A stretch of 64,000 nucleotides of DNA from Ferruginibacter sp. (GTDB lineage: Bacteria > Bacteroidota > Bacteroidia > Chitinophagales > Chitinophagaceae), in contig JABFRP010000003.1 of assembly GCA_013141115.1 (NCBI GenBank), forward strand, positions 124,001 through 188,000, in the 5' to 3' direction. The notes below the pieces were generated by a model. That model saw nothing but the letters and a program-made list of their open reading frames with translations. It did no database searches and was not told the DNA's origin. Position 1 is the first letter of the stretch. The number at the start of each line of letters is the position of its first letter. Positions 1-9,301 of the stretch are shown here, piece after piece. Made by a program: the position numbers and the translations under genes.

Positions 1-201
1 GAATTTCTACCGAATTTTGATGATACATCAACTATAGATTTAGGAATAAAAGGGCCAACAATAGCTGGAAAGGGAGGATTGGGCTGGGTGCCAAATATTA
101 ATAGCTATACTTCATTGTATAGACTTACTGACGGAAATTTTGTTCATCAAAAGATTAGAGAAATGCTGGAGTTAGTTGAAAAAAATAATACTCAACAATA
201 G
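1..201 (+). CDS. 3' end of an unidentified gene (5' truncated by window edge)
   Basis: An open frame runs from the first base to a TAG stop, giving the last 66 residues of a protein that starts outside the window. The fragment has a Gly-rich stretch (GKGGLGWVPN) and a Lys/Glu-rich helical tail ending NNTQQ. No family is recognisable from this piece. The next gene is convergent, so nothing here tells its function. Confidence 0.5.
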   Translation, partial: EFLPNFDDTSTIDLGIKGPTIAGKGGLGWVPNINSYTSLYRLTDGNFVHQKIREMLELVEKNNTQQ

Positions 202-289
202 TGTTAACAAAAGCAGGGTAAAAGAATCTTACACTTGATTTTAACCAACAGCGTATTGCATTTATGAAAAAACAGCGTAACAAAAAACA

Positions 290-1123
290 TCACTTCACTT
301 CATAGGACGCCACAGAATTTCTCCAAAAAGTAGGCACAAAAATAATCTTATTTTTAGCATCAATGCCAATATCTGCGGAGTTCATTTTTATGGGGCGGCC
401 ATCCATCAACGTTTGTTTGCTGCCATCGGCCTTTACATAATATACCACACCAGCCCAGGTAGATACTATAAATTCTTTTCCATTAATTACTTCCACACCA
501 TCAGTGCCGCCTTCCATGCCATCTGTAATTAGGGCAAGCGTTTTATCGGCATTCATTTTATATAAACCTCCGGCATCCAATACATACAATGCATTTTTAT
601 AAGCCAGCACGCCGTTAGGGCCTTTAAGGCTGTCTAACAAAATCGTTGCATTATCTCCTTTAACCTGGTAAACCCTTTTTGCTTTGGAATCCGAAACATA
701 AATAGTACCCTTATTGTCAATTGAAATATCATTAAGCCCAGCTGCCCCGGCAACTACAATTCTTTTTTCAATAACGCCTGTTGCAGTATTGATCACCACA
801 ATTTCTTTAAGATCGGCCACATACAATTTTCCTTTATACATGCCCATGCCTTTGGGTGCCTGCAAGCCGGTTACCCAATCCACGGTAATGTTTTTTCCAT
901 CCGCATTCATTTTGCCCACCGAGCCAAGGCCATCAGCACCCCATGGATCTTTACCATCAATATTAGCTACATATAAAACATTGCCGGCCTTATTAAACAA
1001 CACAGATTCCGGTACTTTAAAAACAGAATCGGTTTCCCATTTTTTTACCAGTTGATGATTTTGGCTTTTTACAGCGGTAGTACAAAAAATAAAAAAGACA
1101 GAAAATAATATTGCAAACTTCAT
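290..1123 (-). CDS. Secreted SMP-30/NHL-type beta-propeller protein
   Basis: This 277-aa protein starts with a signal peptide (MKFAILFSVFFIFCTTAVKSQ), so I prefer the ATG at 1123 over a longer frame reaching 1261 that would bury the signal. The rest is a repeating beta-propeller pattern (LYVAN, LYVAD, IYVSD, LYVLD). Positions resembling the metal ligands of SMP-30/gluconolactonase enzymes are visible: an early PES, GLNDIS, GPNGV and TDGVE. By family it is a periplasmic lactonase-like or ligand-binding propeller, but the substrate cannot be read. It lies 123 bp downstream of the FUSC gene on the same strand and may be co-transcribed with it. Confidence 0.7.
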   Translation of the reverse strand: MKFAILFSVFFIFCTTAVKSQNHQLVKKWETDSVFKVPESVLFNKAGNVLYVANIDGKDPWGADGLGSVGKMNADGKNITVDWVTGLQAPKGMGMYKGKLYVADLKEIVVINTATGVIEKRIVVAGAAGLNDISIDNKGTIYVSDSKAKRVYQVKGDNATILLDSLKGPNGVLAYKNALYVLDAGGLYKMNADKTLALITDGMEGGTDGVEVINGKEFIVSTWAGVVYYVKADGSKQTLMDGRPIKMNSADIGIDAKNKIIFVPTFWRNSVASYEVK

Positions 1124-1245
1124 TGTAATAAATTTTATGTAGATAAAGTTACAGCAGTTGGCCAAATATGCAACTTTTTGTGGCGGAAGATTATCGGGTA
1201 AAGTTTTTATTAACCACCATCGCCGTAAAATGCTGCTGCAAAAAA

Positions 1246-3468
1246 TTATTCTTTCATCCATTGCAAGCCTGTTTTTTTTATATCGCTGGCAATATTGTCG
1301 ATAAAATTAAACTGGTCGGCAATTGGTTTAAATTCGGTGAGTAGTTTTTGCGTATCACTTTTCAATATACCCTGTTGTAACTCTTTACGCCGGGCCTGCA
1401 GTAAATGTTGCAATTGCTGCTGAATAATATTGTGTGGTAAGGGTTCGGGTGTTGCAGTTTCAACGGGGCTTTGATTAAAAATATTTTCAGCATCTTCCAG
1501 GCGTGCGGTGGTATTATTGATCAACGGCATAAAATCAGGCGATGCAAATTTTGCCGACAATGGTTTTACATAATAAGACAGTGTGGCAATATGCGATGTA
1601 AGCATATGGTTCAACACCACAAACTGGTGCAGTTGCTTACTGTTTTTTTGTTTGCGCTTTGGTTCGGATAACATACGGGTAAAGGCGTCGGATAAATTGG
1701 CCAGTGCAACAAAGGCATCTTTACGGCTTACTTTATACACCGTATTGGTAAAAGCATTGCCTGTAAAAGCTCCGGCAATGGTAGTGAAATATTTTTTGTT
1801 GCTGCGGATGGCATCCAGCATATAATTGCTGAGCTGCTCCTGCTCCCACGCCGGCAACAAAATTAAATTGGCTAAAAATGCTATTACAGAACCAATGGCG
1901 GTATCAGTAACTCTATCAATAATTATAGTTTGAAAACTGGCATTGCTGAGCAAGTGAAAGAGCAGCAAAATATACGGCGTCATAAAAATTACGCTGATCA
2001 TATAATTGGTACGCATTAAACTGTAAGTGCCCACCATCAGTACCAGCATAATAATAAAGAGTGCCTGGTTATCGTGAATGAAATATAGAAGTAACATACC
2101 AATGGCAGCGCCTAAAATAGTGCCTACCAATCTTTCGTAATTTCTTTTTTTTGTAAGGCTGTATGCCGGCTTTAAAATAACAATGATGGTAAGCAATATC
2201 CAGTAACTGTGTCCTACAGGTAATAATAAAGAAACAATAAAACCTAATAGCGTAGCAACACTTATTCTTACCGCATGCCTGAAATTGTTGGAGGCAAAAG
2301 AAAAATTATCACGCAGTAATTCCCAATCAATAGGTTGATGGGTGATGAACTTATCGTAATCAACCGGCTTGGCTATTTTTTTGCTGAGCTCTTTATCGTA
2401 CGCCGTATATAAATGCAGGTTGTGTATTCGGCCTGCAATATCGCTGATGCTGTTAAGTATATGCCGCATGCTGATGAAGCTGTCTACATTTTCGGCAGTT
2501 CGTTTGCTATCTCTGAATGTATTAAAGTAGTTGGTAGTACTTTCAATATGCGCTGCCAGTATACCGGTATCTTCTGATGTGTCGCCGGCTTTTACAGCAA
2601 TACCAATTTCATCCAGTTCGTTAGCCAGTTCCAGCACCAGTTGATGGTATTGTTCAAGAATATCATCCTCTTCAAATGCATCATGCAGTGTTTTGTAATC
2701 GTGGTACGATGTCATGGTTCTTTCAAACAGATCAACAATATCAGTAAACATCATCACCAATGTACGGCCGGTAGTAGTGGATTCTTTTAATACATCCCGA
2801 CTTTTAAAAAGCAGTTCTCTCACCAGGTTTTGTTCGTTATGCACTACTATCTGCAGCTCCATCATTTGCTGGTAGGTTTTTTCGTAGTCCACTTCTTTTT
2901 CGTAAAAAGAGGCTCTTGTGCGCAGGTAGTTGGCAGTGGCCATAATGCAATCGCCTAAAGCCTGCTGCGCCAGTTTATAAGGGCGAAAACTATACAGTAA
3001 TAAACTTAATAGTGTGTACCAAACTGCACCGGCAAATACATAGCCTGCGTTAACGATCAAATCCCATCCTTTAAGATGATCACTTATATTCAATACCATC
3101 ATCAGCAAAGCAGATACGCCAATGGAGTTGGCCCTGCTGCCATATACGGCAATCATGGAAAATGCGAAACATGCCAGTACAATAAGTGTTCCTAATAAAA
3201 AATGATGAGGTGCTACCACACTAGTAAGCAGCGCCATCAATGTATTGATGATGATGCAGGCGATCATACCGTTTTTGCGGTGATGAATGGGGCCGGGTGT
3301 ATCCGTAATGCTCACACTCATAGCACCCAATGATACCACAATACCCACCGCCAGTAAATTAAAATGATTAAGGATAACAGCGGGTAAAACAATACCTGCG
3401 GTAATGCGTACACCATCACTCAGGTAATGGCTGTTGATAAAACTTTTATATTCTTTAATGTAATCCAT
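1246..3468 (-). CDS. FUSC-family (YccS/YhfK-like) inner-membrane protein
   Basis: This 740-aa protein has two hydrophobic blocks, about residues 20-165 and 400-540, separated by a cytoplasmic helical region. That is the duplicated layout of FUSC/aromatic-acid-exporter-like proteins. The N-terminal segment resembles the YccS-type membrane domain, and the second block (VRISVATLLGFIVSLLLPVGHSYW) is the FUSC repeat. A longer frame begins at 3519, but a TATCTTTG -7 element lies at 3493-3500, inside that extension, so the ATG at 3468 is chosen. Family members are putative efflux proteins; the substrate is unknown. Confidence 0.8.
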   Translation of the reverse strand: MDYIKEYKSFINSHYLSDGVRITAGIVLPAVILNHFNLLAVGIVVSLGAMSVSITDTPGPIHHRKNGMIACIIINTLMALLTSVVAPHHFLLGTLIVLACFAFSMIAVYGSRANSIGVSALLMMVLNISDHLKGWDLIVNAGYVFAGAVWYTLLSLLLYSFRPYKLAQQALGDCIMATANYLRTRASFYEKEVDYEKTYQQMMELQIVVHNEQNLVRELLFKSRDVLKESTTTGRTLVMMFTDIVDLFERTMTSYHDYKTLHDAFEEDDILEQYHQLVLELANELDEIGIAVKAGDTSEDTGILAAHIESTTNYFNTFRDSKRTAENVDSFISMRHILNSISDIAGRIHNLHLYTAYDKELSKKIAKPVDYDKFITHQPIDWELLRDNFSFASNNFRHAVRISVATLLGFIVSLLLPVGHSYWILLTIIVILKPAYSLTKKRNYERLVGTILGAAIGMLLLYFIHDNQALFIIMLVLMVGTYSLMRTNYMISVIFMTPYILLLFHLLSNASFQTIIIDRVTDTAIGSVIAFLANLILLPAWEQEQLSNYMLDAIRSNKKYFTTIAGAFTGNAFTNTVYKVSRKDAFVALANLSDAFTRMLSEPKRKQKNSKQLHQFVVLNHMLTSHIATLSYYVKPLSAKFASPDFMPLINNTTARLEDAENIFNQSPVETATPEPLPHNIIQQQLQHLLQARRKELQQGILKSDTQKLLTEFKPIADQFNFIDNIASDIKKTGLQWMKE

Positions 3469-3492
3469 GGATGTAAATACTGCTACTGATAG

Positions 3493-3500
3493 CAAAGATA
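3493..3500 (-). promoter_or_regulatory. Bacteroidota -7 promoter element for the FUSC gene
   Basis: TATCTTTG fits the TANNTTTG consensus and lies 25 nt upstream of the ATG at 3468. No clear -33 TTTG is seen. It decides the start choice of the FUSC gene. Confidence 0.45.
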
Positions 3501-3639
3501 GTTTTTCCTGTACCAGCATGGCATTGATATGTGTATTAAAAGTACTTTAACAATGGGGCATGGTAATTGACTACAGTATAGTGCTGTGGTAAGTTATTAA
3601 GTTTGATAACCTGGTACAGCATAACCCTAAAATCATTTT

Positions 3640-3858
3640 ATGAAAAGAATTATTGGTTTATTGATGGTATCTGCAGCTTTAATAACAGCATCTTGCTCTA
3701 ACCAGCCAGCCGAAGTAAAAAAAGAAGTAATTGTAGTGCCGCCTGTAATAATTAAAGAAACAATAGCTGTTCCTCCTGAGAAATCAACTTCTGTTACTTT
3801 GGATAAGAATGGTGTAAAAGTGGAAACCAAAAAGGTAAATGTAACTGTAAAGCATTAA
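3640..3858 (+). CDS. Small lipoprotein, unknown function
   Basis: This is a 72-aa protein with a lipoprotein signal peptide ending in a lipobox (ITASC, Cys at residue 19). The mature part is only about 53 residues, rich in Val, Lys and Pro (VVPPVIIKE, AVPPEKSTSV). It resembles the short surface lipoproteins common in Bacteroidota, and no domain is recognised. It is divergent from the FUSC gene and followed by another small membrane-protein gene. Confidence 0.65.
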   Translation: MKRIIGLLMVSAALITASCSNQPAEVKKEVIVVPPVIIKETIAVPPEKSTSVTLDKNGVKVETKKVNVTVKH

Positions 3859-3958
3859 TCGTTTGGGCAGGAGTATTGATCGAAATGCTTTTGTGTGATG
3901 CAGCAGAATTTTATTTGGTTTTTAAGTAGATAAGAGAACAGCTTGTAAATAAACAGTT

Positions 3959-4153
3959 ATGGAGAAACGTATACTTGGAATTATTTTATCCGTATTAGGT
4001 ATTGCGGGCCTTATTTATGCCGGCATATATTTTATGAATGGAGGTACAGGCGTAAGAAATATAAAAGCAATTATTTTTTCCGGCATTCTTGGCGCTGTTT
4101 TCTTTTTCTCTGGTATCAGCCTGATAAGAAATACAAAGGATAAGGCTACATAG
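3959..4153 (+). CDS. Small two-helix membrane protein
   Basis: This 64-aa protein consists almost entirely of two transmembrane segments (about residues 5-26 and 37-56) joined by a short loop containing NGGTGVRNIK. A basic start (MEKR) and a polar tail (RNTKDKAT) fit a two-pass inner-membrane protein. Function is unknown. It lies 100 bp after the small lipoprotein gene on the same strand. Confidence 0.6.
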   Translation: MEKRILGIILSVLGIAGLIYAGIYFMNGGTGVRNIKAIIFSGILGAVFFFSGISLIRNTKDKAT

Positions 4154-4182
4154 TTTTTGGTGGGAGGCAGAGGCAGTTTTAT

Positions 4183-5400
4183 TTATCTTCCTGCATCCAC
4201 CGTCCAGCGAAATTCTTTTTTTAGTACGGGTAATTTTCTCCAGTCTATAGCTTTGCCTACCAGTTTACTTTCTTTACCATTATTAAAATACTGCAGCGTT
4301 AAAATACTGTCGGCAGGTTGGTAGGTAAAAGAGTGATGGGTTTGTTTAAACTGGTAATCGGTAAGTATAAATGTTGTACTGGTTTTATCATATTGCAGTT
4401 TATAATCTTTCATTTGTTCCTGCTGATCCTCAAATATAATGTAGCTGTCTTTATGAATAAAAAATCTTTTTACCGGAGATGAAGCTGCTGTAAGTGTGTC
4501 TTTTCCCTCAATAAATTTTGTTACTTCGTAAGCGCCATGCAGGTAGGGCCGTTGTGCTGTATCGCCATTAAAATTTCCTGAACGGATAAAGGGATAAAAA
4601 ACTTCCAGTAAAATGAGGCTGGTTGCCAGCCATTGCACAAAAAAAACGGGAAATGTTTTTTTGAATACTACCCTTGTTTCGGTCTCGGGTATGATATTTA
4701 ATTTAAAAAACAATAGTTGGTATACTCTTTTGCGATAAGGCAATAACAAGAAAATATTTAAATACAATAGCAACAACGAAAAAAGTTTTACCGAAATATT
4801 AAAACCAAAATTTACTGCTACTACATTTACAAGTATCCCTAACGACAGTAATAAACCCATCAGCCTGGTGCGTTTAAATAAAATGAAAATAGCTGCCAGT
4901 ATTTCCAAAGCACCAAGAAAAATATTGTAAGAATAGGAGCTGCCCATTGCACTCCAGTACAGCATATCTTTTTCCAGGTTTCCAACAGCAGTAAACAAAG
5001 TATTGGGTTCAGGAATGTAAAATTGATTTTTTAAAATTTTATCTGCCCCGTATTTTAGTAATTGCAGGGCTAGATAGTATAGGATAAACAGGTATACAAT
5101 GGCTGCTGCTTTTGATTTGTATAGCTGCCATTTTTTTACAGGCAACAGTACTGTGGTTATTACAATGGCCAGAATAAAAAGTAACAGCACCAAAATATAC
5201 ATGGCCACAGTATCTGAAAAAACCTTGGTATTGTTAAGGGTAATTGAAAAAATATTTTTCGAGATAAAGCCAATAAGCTTTCCAAAAATAAGATCGGTAA
5301 CCGGTAATTGCAGCTTTGTAATATTAAACGGAAAGGGAATAAAAATGATGCACAGCAATGCAAAACAAGAAGCAACTGTTTTAATTACACTTCTTTTCAT
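4183..5400 (-). CDS. Multi-pass membrane protein with DoxX-like region
   Basis: This 405-aa protein has about 8 hydrophobic helices in its first 270 residues and a soluble C-terminal domain of about 130 residues that looks beta-rich (DYKLQYDKTSTTFILTDYQF). The helical part, with a helix-rich stretch around LEILAAIFILFKRTRLMGLLL, resembles DoxX-type or vitamin-K-dependent-carboxylase-like membrane proteins, but no catalytic motif supports an enzyme assignment. It is followed by a secreted protein gene whose start lies upstream on the same strand, 25 bp away. Confidence 0.6.
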   Translation of the reverse strand: MKRSVIKTVASCFALLCIIFIPFPFNITKLQLPVTDLIFGKLIGFISKNIFSITLNNTKVFSDTVAMYILVLLLFILAIVITTVLLPVKKWQLYKSKAAAIVYLFILYYLALQLLKYGADKILKNQFYIPEPNTLFTAVGNLEKDMLYWSAMGSSYSYNIFLGALEILAAIFILFKRTRLMGLLLSLGILVNVVAVNFGFNISVKLFSLLLLYLNIFLLLPYRKRVYQLLFFKLNIIPETETRVVFKKTFPVFFVQWLATSLILLEVFYPFIRSGNFNGDTAQRPYLHGAYEVTKFIEGKDTLTAASSPVKRFFIHKDSYIIFEDQQEQMKDYKLQYDKTSTTFILTDYQFKQTHHSFTYQPADSILTLQYFNNGKESKLVGKAIDWRKLPVLKKEFRWTVDAGR

Positions 5401-5425
5401 GCAATGGATTTAGCTGTAAAAAAAA

Positions 5426-6061
5426 TTAGGCTTTTTGTAATTGAGGTAAATTAAATCTCCAGGATATCCAGCCACCAAATAATGAAAGTAATAACAGGCC
5501 GGCCAGCGCTTTTGCTATTGAAATATCAAAAGGGGAATTGGGGTTATTGTTATCATCTGCTACTGCAACAGGTAGCATAGTATGCTGTTTTGTTTTTTCT
5601 TTAATACCACTCTTATTCTTATTTTTCTCTTTGATTCTTATATTATCATAACCAATAAAAATTATGTTTTTAGCCGGCGTGCCATATTGATTTTTAATTT
5701 TCAATATGTTTCTGATGCTGTCGAGGGAATGTTTTCTGCCTAATAAAGTACTGTTATTTATCGTGTCTTTATATACTGCAACCAGCCGTGCTGAATCTTT
5801 GGGTTGGTTAAATTGTTGTATATACATTCTTCTTACCAATACAGCCACCGATTCTGAAATATAAATTACACTATCCAGCAGATAAGTTTTTTTGGGAGAA
5901 GGTATTTCGAAATTGGATGCCTCACTTCCAAACAGATCATTATTCAGCGCAATGTTGAAATGCTCCATATTACCGCTATGGCTTTTAAAAGCAATCTCTT
6001 TGGTTTGCGCAAATGCAGCAGTTGTTGTTATACTTAAAAGAAAGAGGATGATTTTTTTCAT
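5426..6061 (-). CDS. Secreted/membrane-anchored hypothetical protein
   Basis: This 211-aa protein has a clean signal peptide (MKKIILFLLSITTTAAFAQ), which selects the ATG at 6061 over an upstream one at 6097. The mature region is mixed alpha/beta, with a Lys/Asn-rich stretch (KEKNKNKSGIKEKTK). A second hydrophobic segment near the C-terminus (IAKALAGLLLLSLFGGWISW) would anchor it in the membrane with a short tail. The family is not recognised. It is probably co-transcribed with the downstream DoxX-like gene. Confidence 0.6.
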   Translation of the reverse strand: MKKIILFLLSITTTAAFAQTKEIAFKSHSGNMEHFNIALNNDLFGSEASNFEIPSPKKTYLLDSVIYISESVAVLVRRMYIQQFNQPKDSARLVAVYKDTINNSTLLGRKHSLDSIRNILKIKNQYGTPAKNIIFIGYDNIRIKEKNKNKSGIKEKTKQHTMLPVAVADDNNNPNSPFDISIAKALAGLLLLSLFGGWISWRFNLPQLQKA

Positions 6062-6149
6062 GAGCGGAAATTTTTGGATGCTATTTAAAGATAACAATAA
6101 TTTTCAACTGGTTTAATTAGCAGCCTGGTTAATACTTTCATAAATTGTT

Positions 6150-6872
6150 TTATTGTCTGCCCGCTATCTTAAGTACAGTCAATTCTTTTTGGCTTTTATC
6201 TTTATTATACATTTCAAATAGTTTTGTGCATTTGTCCAGTGCTTCAAAAACATATTCAAAAGAAGGCATGCAGTAAATAATATACACATCCTTATTTGAT
6301 TGTTTGGCATGGTGTGCAATATTTGCAGCCACTTTTTGCATGGTTTGGCTGCCAAATGGATTAAACAGGTAGATTACATTAACACTTTCCGGAATAATAT
6401 AATTAACAGCATCTGTGCCTGTTATATTAAACGGCGTGGTATAACCCTTTTGTTGCATTTTACTGCAATTGGATATCGCTTTTTCCAATGCGCCTTCGTC
6501 AAGCTCAATACCGGTTACCGCTTTTAATTGCAGTAACATGCCAAAGGTTAAAATTTTGCCATTACCGCATCCAATATCTAAAAGTGATATTTCGGCTTGC
6601 GGCAGCGGTACTGCACCTAAACCATTTTTAACTGCGTAAAAAGATGATGGCTGGTTTTCATGGGCATCTTTTAAAGCAGATTCTACCACTGCATGTAAGG
6701 GCGAAGCCGTTGCATTATTATTATAAGATACGCCCAGGGCTTTTAATTTTAATCCAATGTAATGGTCGTAAATTTTTGTAACAATAAATGTCTTAATACC
6801 TACATTTTTTATGTGCTTACTAAGGTGTAGGTATTTGCTTTGCAGCCTGTTTAAAACGGAAGGAGCAGCCAT
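6150..6872 (-). CDS. Class I SAM-dependent methyltransferase
   Basis: This 240-aa protein has the SAM-binding motif I LLDIGCGNGK at about residues 97-106. An acidic residue ends the next strand (VTGIELDEGAL), and an NPFG motif follows strand 4 (IYLFNPFG), as in N-methyltransferase-type enzymes. The N-terminal 60 residues are basic and helical. The substrate cannot be inferred. The gene stands alone, divergent from the Gfo/Idh/MocA gene across a 240-bp AT-rich spacer. Confidence 0.75.
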   Translation of the reverse strand: MAAPSVLNRLQSKYLHLSKHIKNVGIKTFIVTKIYDHYIGLKLKALGVSYNNNATASPLHAVVESALKDAHENQPSSFYAVKNGLGAVPLPQAEISLLDIGCGNGKILTFGMLLQLKAVTGIELDEGALEKAISNCSKMQQKGYTTPFNITGTDAVNYIIPESVNVIYLFNPFGSQTMQKVAANIAHHAKQSNKDVYIIYCMPSFEYVFEALDKCTKLFEMYNKDKSQKELTVLKIAGRQ

Positions 6873-7066
6873 AGAAAAAATAGCAGATTGTTTTGGTTAA
6901 TAGTTTCTGTACGGCAAGTTGCTTTAATATTTTCATTTTTTTGTTTTTGTATAACTATTTATTTAAAAATCAGCATTACAGCTGTAACCGGCAAAAAAAA
7001 TTACTGTTGACGGGGGCATCATGCTACCACTCATAAAAATCACTTAACAGCTCCGGTATCCTTGTT

Positions 7067-7074
7067 TACATTTG
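7067..7074 (+). promoter_or_regulatory. -7 promoter element for the Gfo/Idh/MocA gene
   Basis: TACATTTG matches the Bacteroidota TANNTTTG -7 consensus, 38 nt before the ATG at 7113. No convincing -33 TTTG is visible. Confidence 0.4.
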
Positions 7075-7112
7075 TGTTGCTGCAATTGATAGTTTTAATA
7101 AAATAGATTAAG

Positions 7113-8225
7113 ATGAAAAATTTATCCCGTCGTTCGTTTTTACAAAATTTAGGTATTGGTACTGGCGCTGCAATTGTTAGCGCAGCATTACCTGCTTTTA
7201 ATACTGTTGCTGCAAAAAAGTACGATGGAAAAAAATTAAATATTGCATTGTGCGGACTGGGGCGTTACGCCAGCTATTTGGCGGAGGGTTTACAAACAGC
7301 ACAGTATTGCCGCCTCGCAGGTATTATTACGGGCACTCCGGCCAAAGCAGCAGCATGGAAAACAAAATATAGTATAGCCGAAAAAAATATTTACAACTAT
7401 CAAAATTTTGATGCTATTATAAATAACAGCGATATCGACCTGGTGTACGTGGTATTGCCTAACTCCATGCATAAAGAATTTACTATCAGGGCGGCAAAAG
7501 CAGGTAAGCATGTAATTGTAGAAAAGCCAATGGCAATTACTGCAAATGATTGCAAAGAGATGATTGAAGCTTGTAAAAATGCAGGGGTACAATTAGCTAT
7601 TGGTTATCGTTTGCATTACGAGCCTTATCATGTAGAGCTTAAAAGATTGGGACAGGAAAAAGTTTTTGGCCAAGTGCGTTTAATTGAGGCATCGCTGGGT
7701 TACAAAGCCGGCGACGCTAACGAATGGCGTTTAAACAAAGCCTTAGCCGGCGGTGGGCCGTTGATGAATTTGGGTGTGTATTGTGTGCAAAGCAACCGTT
7801 ATGTATTAGGTGAAGAGCCGTTTTCAGTAACAGCCCAATTTGGCCCTGTTACCAACAAAAAATTATTTTCACAGGTAGAAGAATCTATTACCTGGCAATT
7901 GCATTTTCCCGGTGGTGCTGTTTGTACTTCCACCAGTTCCTATAACTGCAGTGTAGATCGTTTTTTTGCAGCTGCCGAAAATGGATTTTTTGAATTGAGT
8001 CCGGCCATAAGTTACGGGCCGTTTAAAGGAAGAACCAGCAAGGGCGAATTAAATTTTCCCACTATTAACCAGCAACAAACACAATGCGATGAAATTGCAA
8101 AAGTACTACTGGCCGGTAAACAATTGCCGGCTCATATTGCTGGCGAAGAAGGATTAAAAGATATGAAAGTTTTACAAGCCATTTACGAAGCAGCAGCAAC
8201 AGGAAAAAGAATTTTAATTGGATAA
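7113..8225 (+). CDS. Tat-exported Gfo/Idh/MocA-family oxidoreductase
   Basis: This 370-aa protein opens with a twin-arginine signal (SRRSFLQNLGIGTGAAIVSAAL), so it is exported folded, probably with its NAD(P) cofactor already bound. The Rossmann motif follows (NIALCGLGRYASYLAEGL, about residues 44-61), then the family EKP motif (VEKPMAIT) with the catalytic Lys and the C-terminal beta-sheet domain. Periplasmic members resemble glucose-fructose oxidoreductase and act on sugars, but the substrate here is unknown. The length is normal for the family. Confidence 0.85.
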   Translation: MKNLSRRSFLQNLGIGTGAAIVSAALPAFNTVAAKKYDGKKLNIALCGLGRYASYLAEGLQTAQYCRLAGIITGTPAKAAAWKTKYSIAEKNIYNYQNFDAIINNSDIDLVYVVLPNSMHKEFTIRAAKAGKHVIVEKPMAITANDCKEMIEACKNAGVQLAIGYRLHYEPYHVELKRLGQEKVFGQVRLIEASLGYKAGDANEWRLNKALAGGGPLMNLGVYCVQSNRYVLGEEPFSVTAQFGPVTNKKLFSQVEESITWQLHFPGGAVCTSTSSYNCSVDRFFAAAENGFFELSPAISYGPFKGRTSKGELNFPTINQQQTQCDEIAKVLLAGKQLPAHIAGEEGLKDMKVLQAIYEAAATGKRILIG

Positions 8226-8345
8226 ATTTTTTTATTTGGCTTATTGCGCTGTACCTTAAACGCTGTGCAGGTTTGCTTGCCAGGTAAAGCAGATAATGTG
8301 AGAAAGGGCTAACAAAAAAAACTGCAGTACAGCCTTGTATCTTAA

Positions 8346-8353
8346 TATATTTG
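8346..8353 (+). promoter_or_regulatory. -7 promoter element for the lipoprotein gene at 8381
   Basis: TATATTTG matches TANNTTTG, 27 nt upstream of the ATG. A matching -33 box is not obvious. Confidence 0.4.
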
Positions 8354-8380
8354 TGGTAGCTCAAACTCAATTGCAGCCTG

Positions 8381-9214
8381 ATGATAAAAATCTGTTCCAT
8401 AGTTGTAGTGCTTTTAATTACGCTGGGCTGCGATATTAAAACCGTAAAGCCAGAAAATACTCAAATTACCGCTGCTGCAATTACTCCGGTCAATAATAAT
8501 AATTTTGATACCAGCTACAAAACCATTCATGTTTTGGTAGCACTGTGCGATAATAAATACCAGGGCATTGTGCCTGTGCCTGCAGCAATTGGCAATGGCC
8601 AGGATCCCAATAGTAATTTGTATTGGGGATGTGTATTTGGTATCCGCTCTTATTTTAAAAACAGCGCCAGCTGGACGTTGCTGAAACGATATTCCATCGA
8701 TAGCATTAAAATGGAGCGCTTAATTTTTAAAAATAAAAAACAAAATTATTATTTGGTAGCCGATGCCTACAATGGAAAGTATATTAAACAATGTACAGTA
8801 GAATTTTTGCAAAGCTGCTCCGGCCAGGCAAAAGATACGCTCCATATTAACAACAAAACAATTGGTATTAATGGCAATGCTACACTGGTTGCTTATATTG
8901 GCCACGATGGCCTGATGGACTTTACATTAAATCAAAACTTTACCAATACAGATAATATAAAAAGAGAGGCGATCATTTTAGCCTGTATCAGCAAAAGATA
9001 TTTTGCGCCGCACCTTGCTGCTACAAAAGCCAATCCCTTAGTGTGGAGTACAGGTTTGATGAGCCCTGAAGCTTACACATTACATGATGCATTGGAAAGC
9101 TATATTAACAACGCATCTGCAGAAAATATAAGGAGCAGTGCAGCAAAAGCCTATTCAAAATATCAAAAATGTAGTGTTAAGGCTGCAAGAAATTTGCTTG
9201 TTACCGGGTTTTAA
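8381..9214 (+). CDS. Lipoprotein of unknown function
   Basis: This 277-aa protein has a lipoprotein signal with lipobox ITLGC (Cys at about residue 17). The mature protein begins with a variable linker and then a conserved-looking core (VLVALCDNKYQGIVPVP, GNGQDPNSNLYWGC, FGIRSYFK). That core contains several Cys and Trp residues and looks enzyme-like, but I do not recognise the family. It is monocistronic or read with the downstream TPR gene, which starts 87 bp later. Confidence 0.6.
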   Translation: MIKICSIVVVLLITLGCDIKTVKPENTQITAAAITPVNNNNFDTSYKTIHVLVALCDNKYQGIVPVPAAIGNGQDPNSNLYWGCVFGIRSYFKNSASWTLLKRYSIDSIKMERLIFKNKKQNYYLVADAYNGKYIKQCTVEFLQSCSGQAKDTLHINNKTIGINGNATLVAYIGHDGLMDFTLNQNFTNTDNIKREAIILACISKRYFAPHLAATKANPLVWSTGLMSPEAYTLHDALESYINNASAENIRSSAAKAYSKYQKCSVKAARNLLVTGF

Positions 9215-9301
9215 CCTGCCAGGGTATTACTATTAATAAATGTTACCATCGTTTTGTGTAATTTTAAAATGTACAGCATCCAAAAATTAAAAACTGACTT
9301 T

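Noticed and set aside
714..1055. Plus-strand open frame opposite the beta-propeller gene
   Set aside because: It is the antisense shadow of the propeller gene, whose signal peptide and repeats are convincing.
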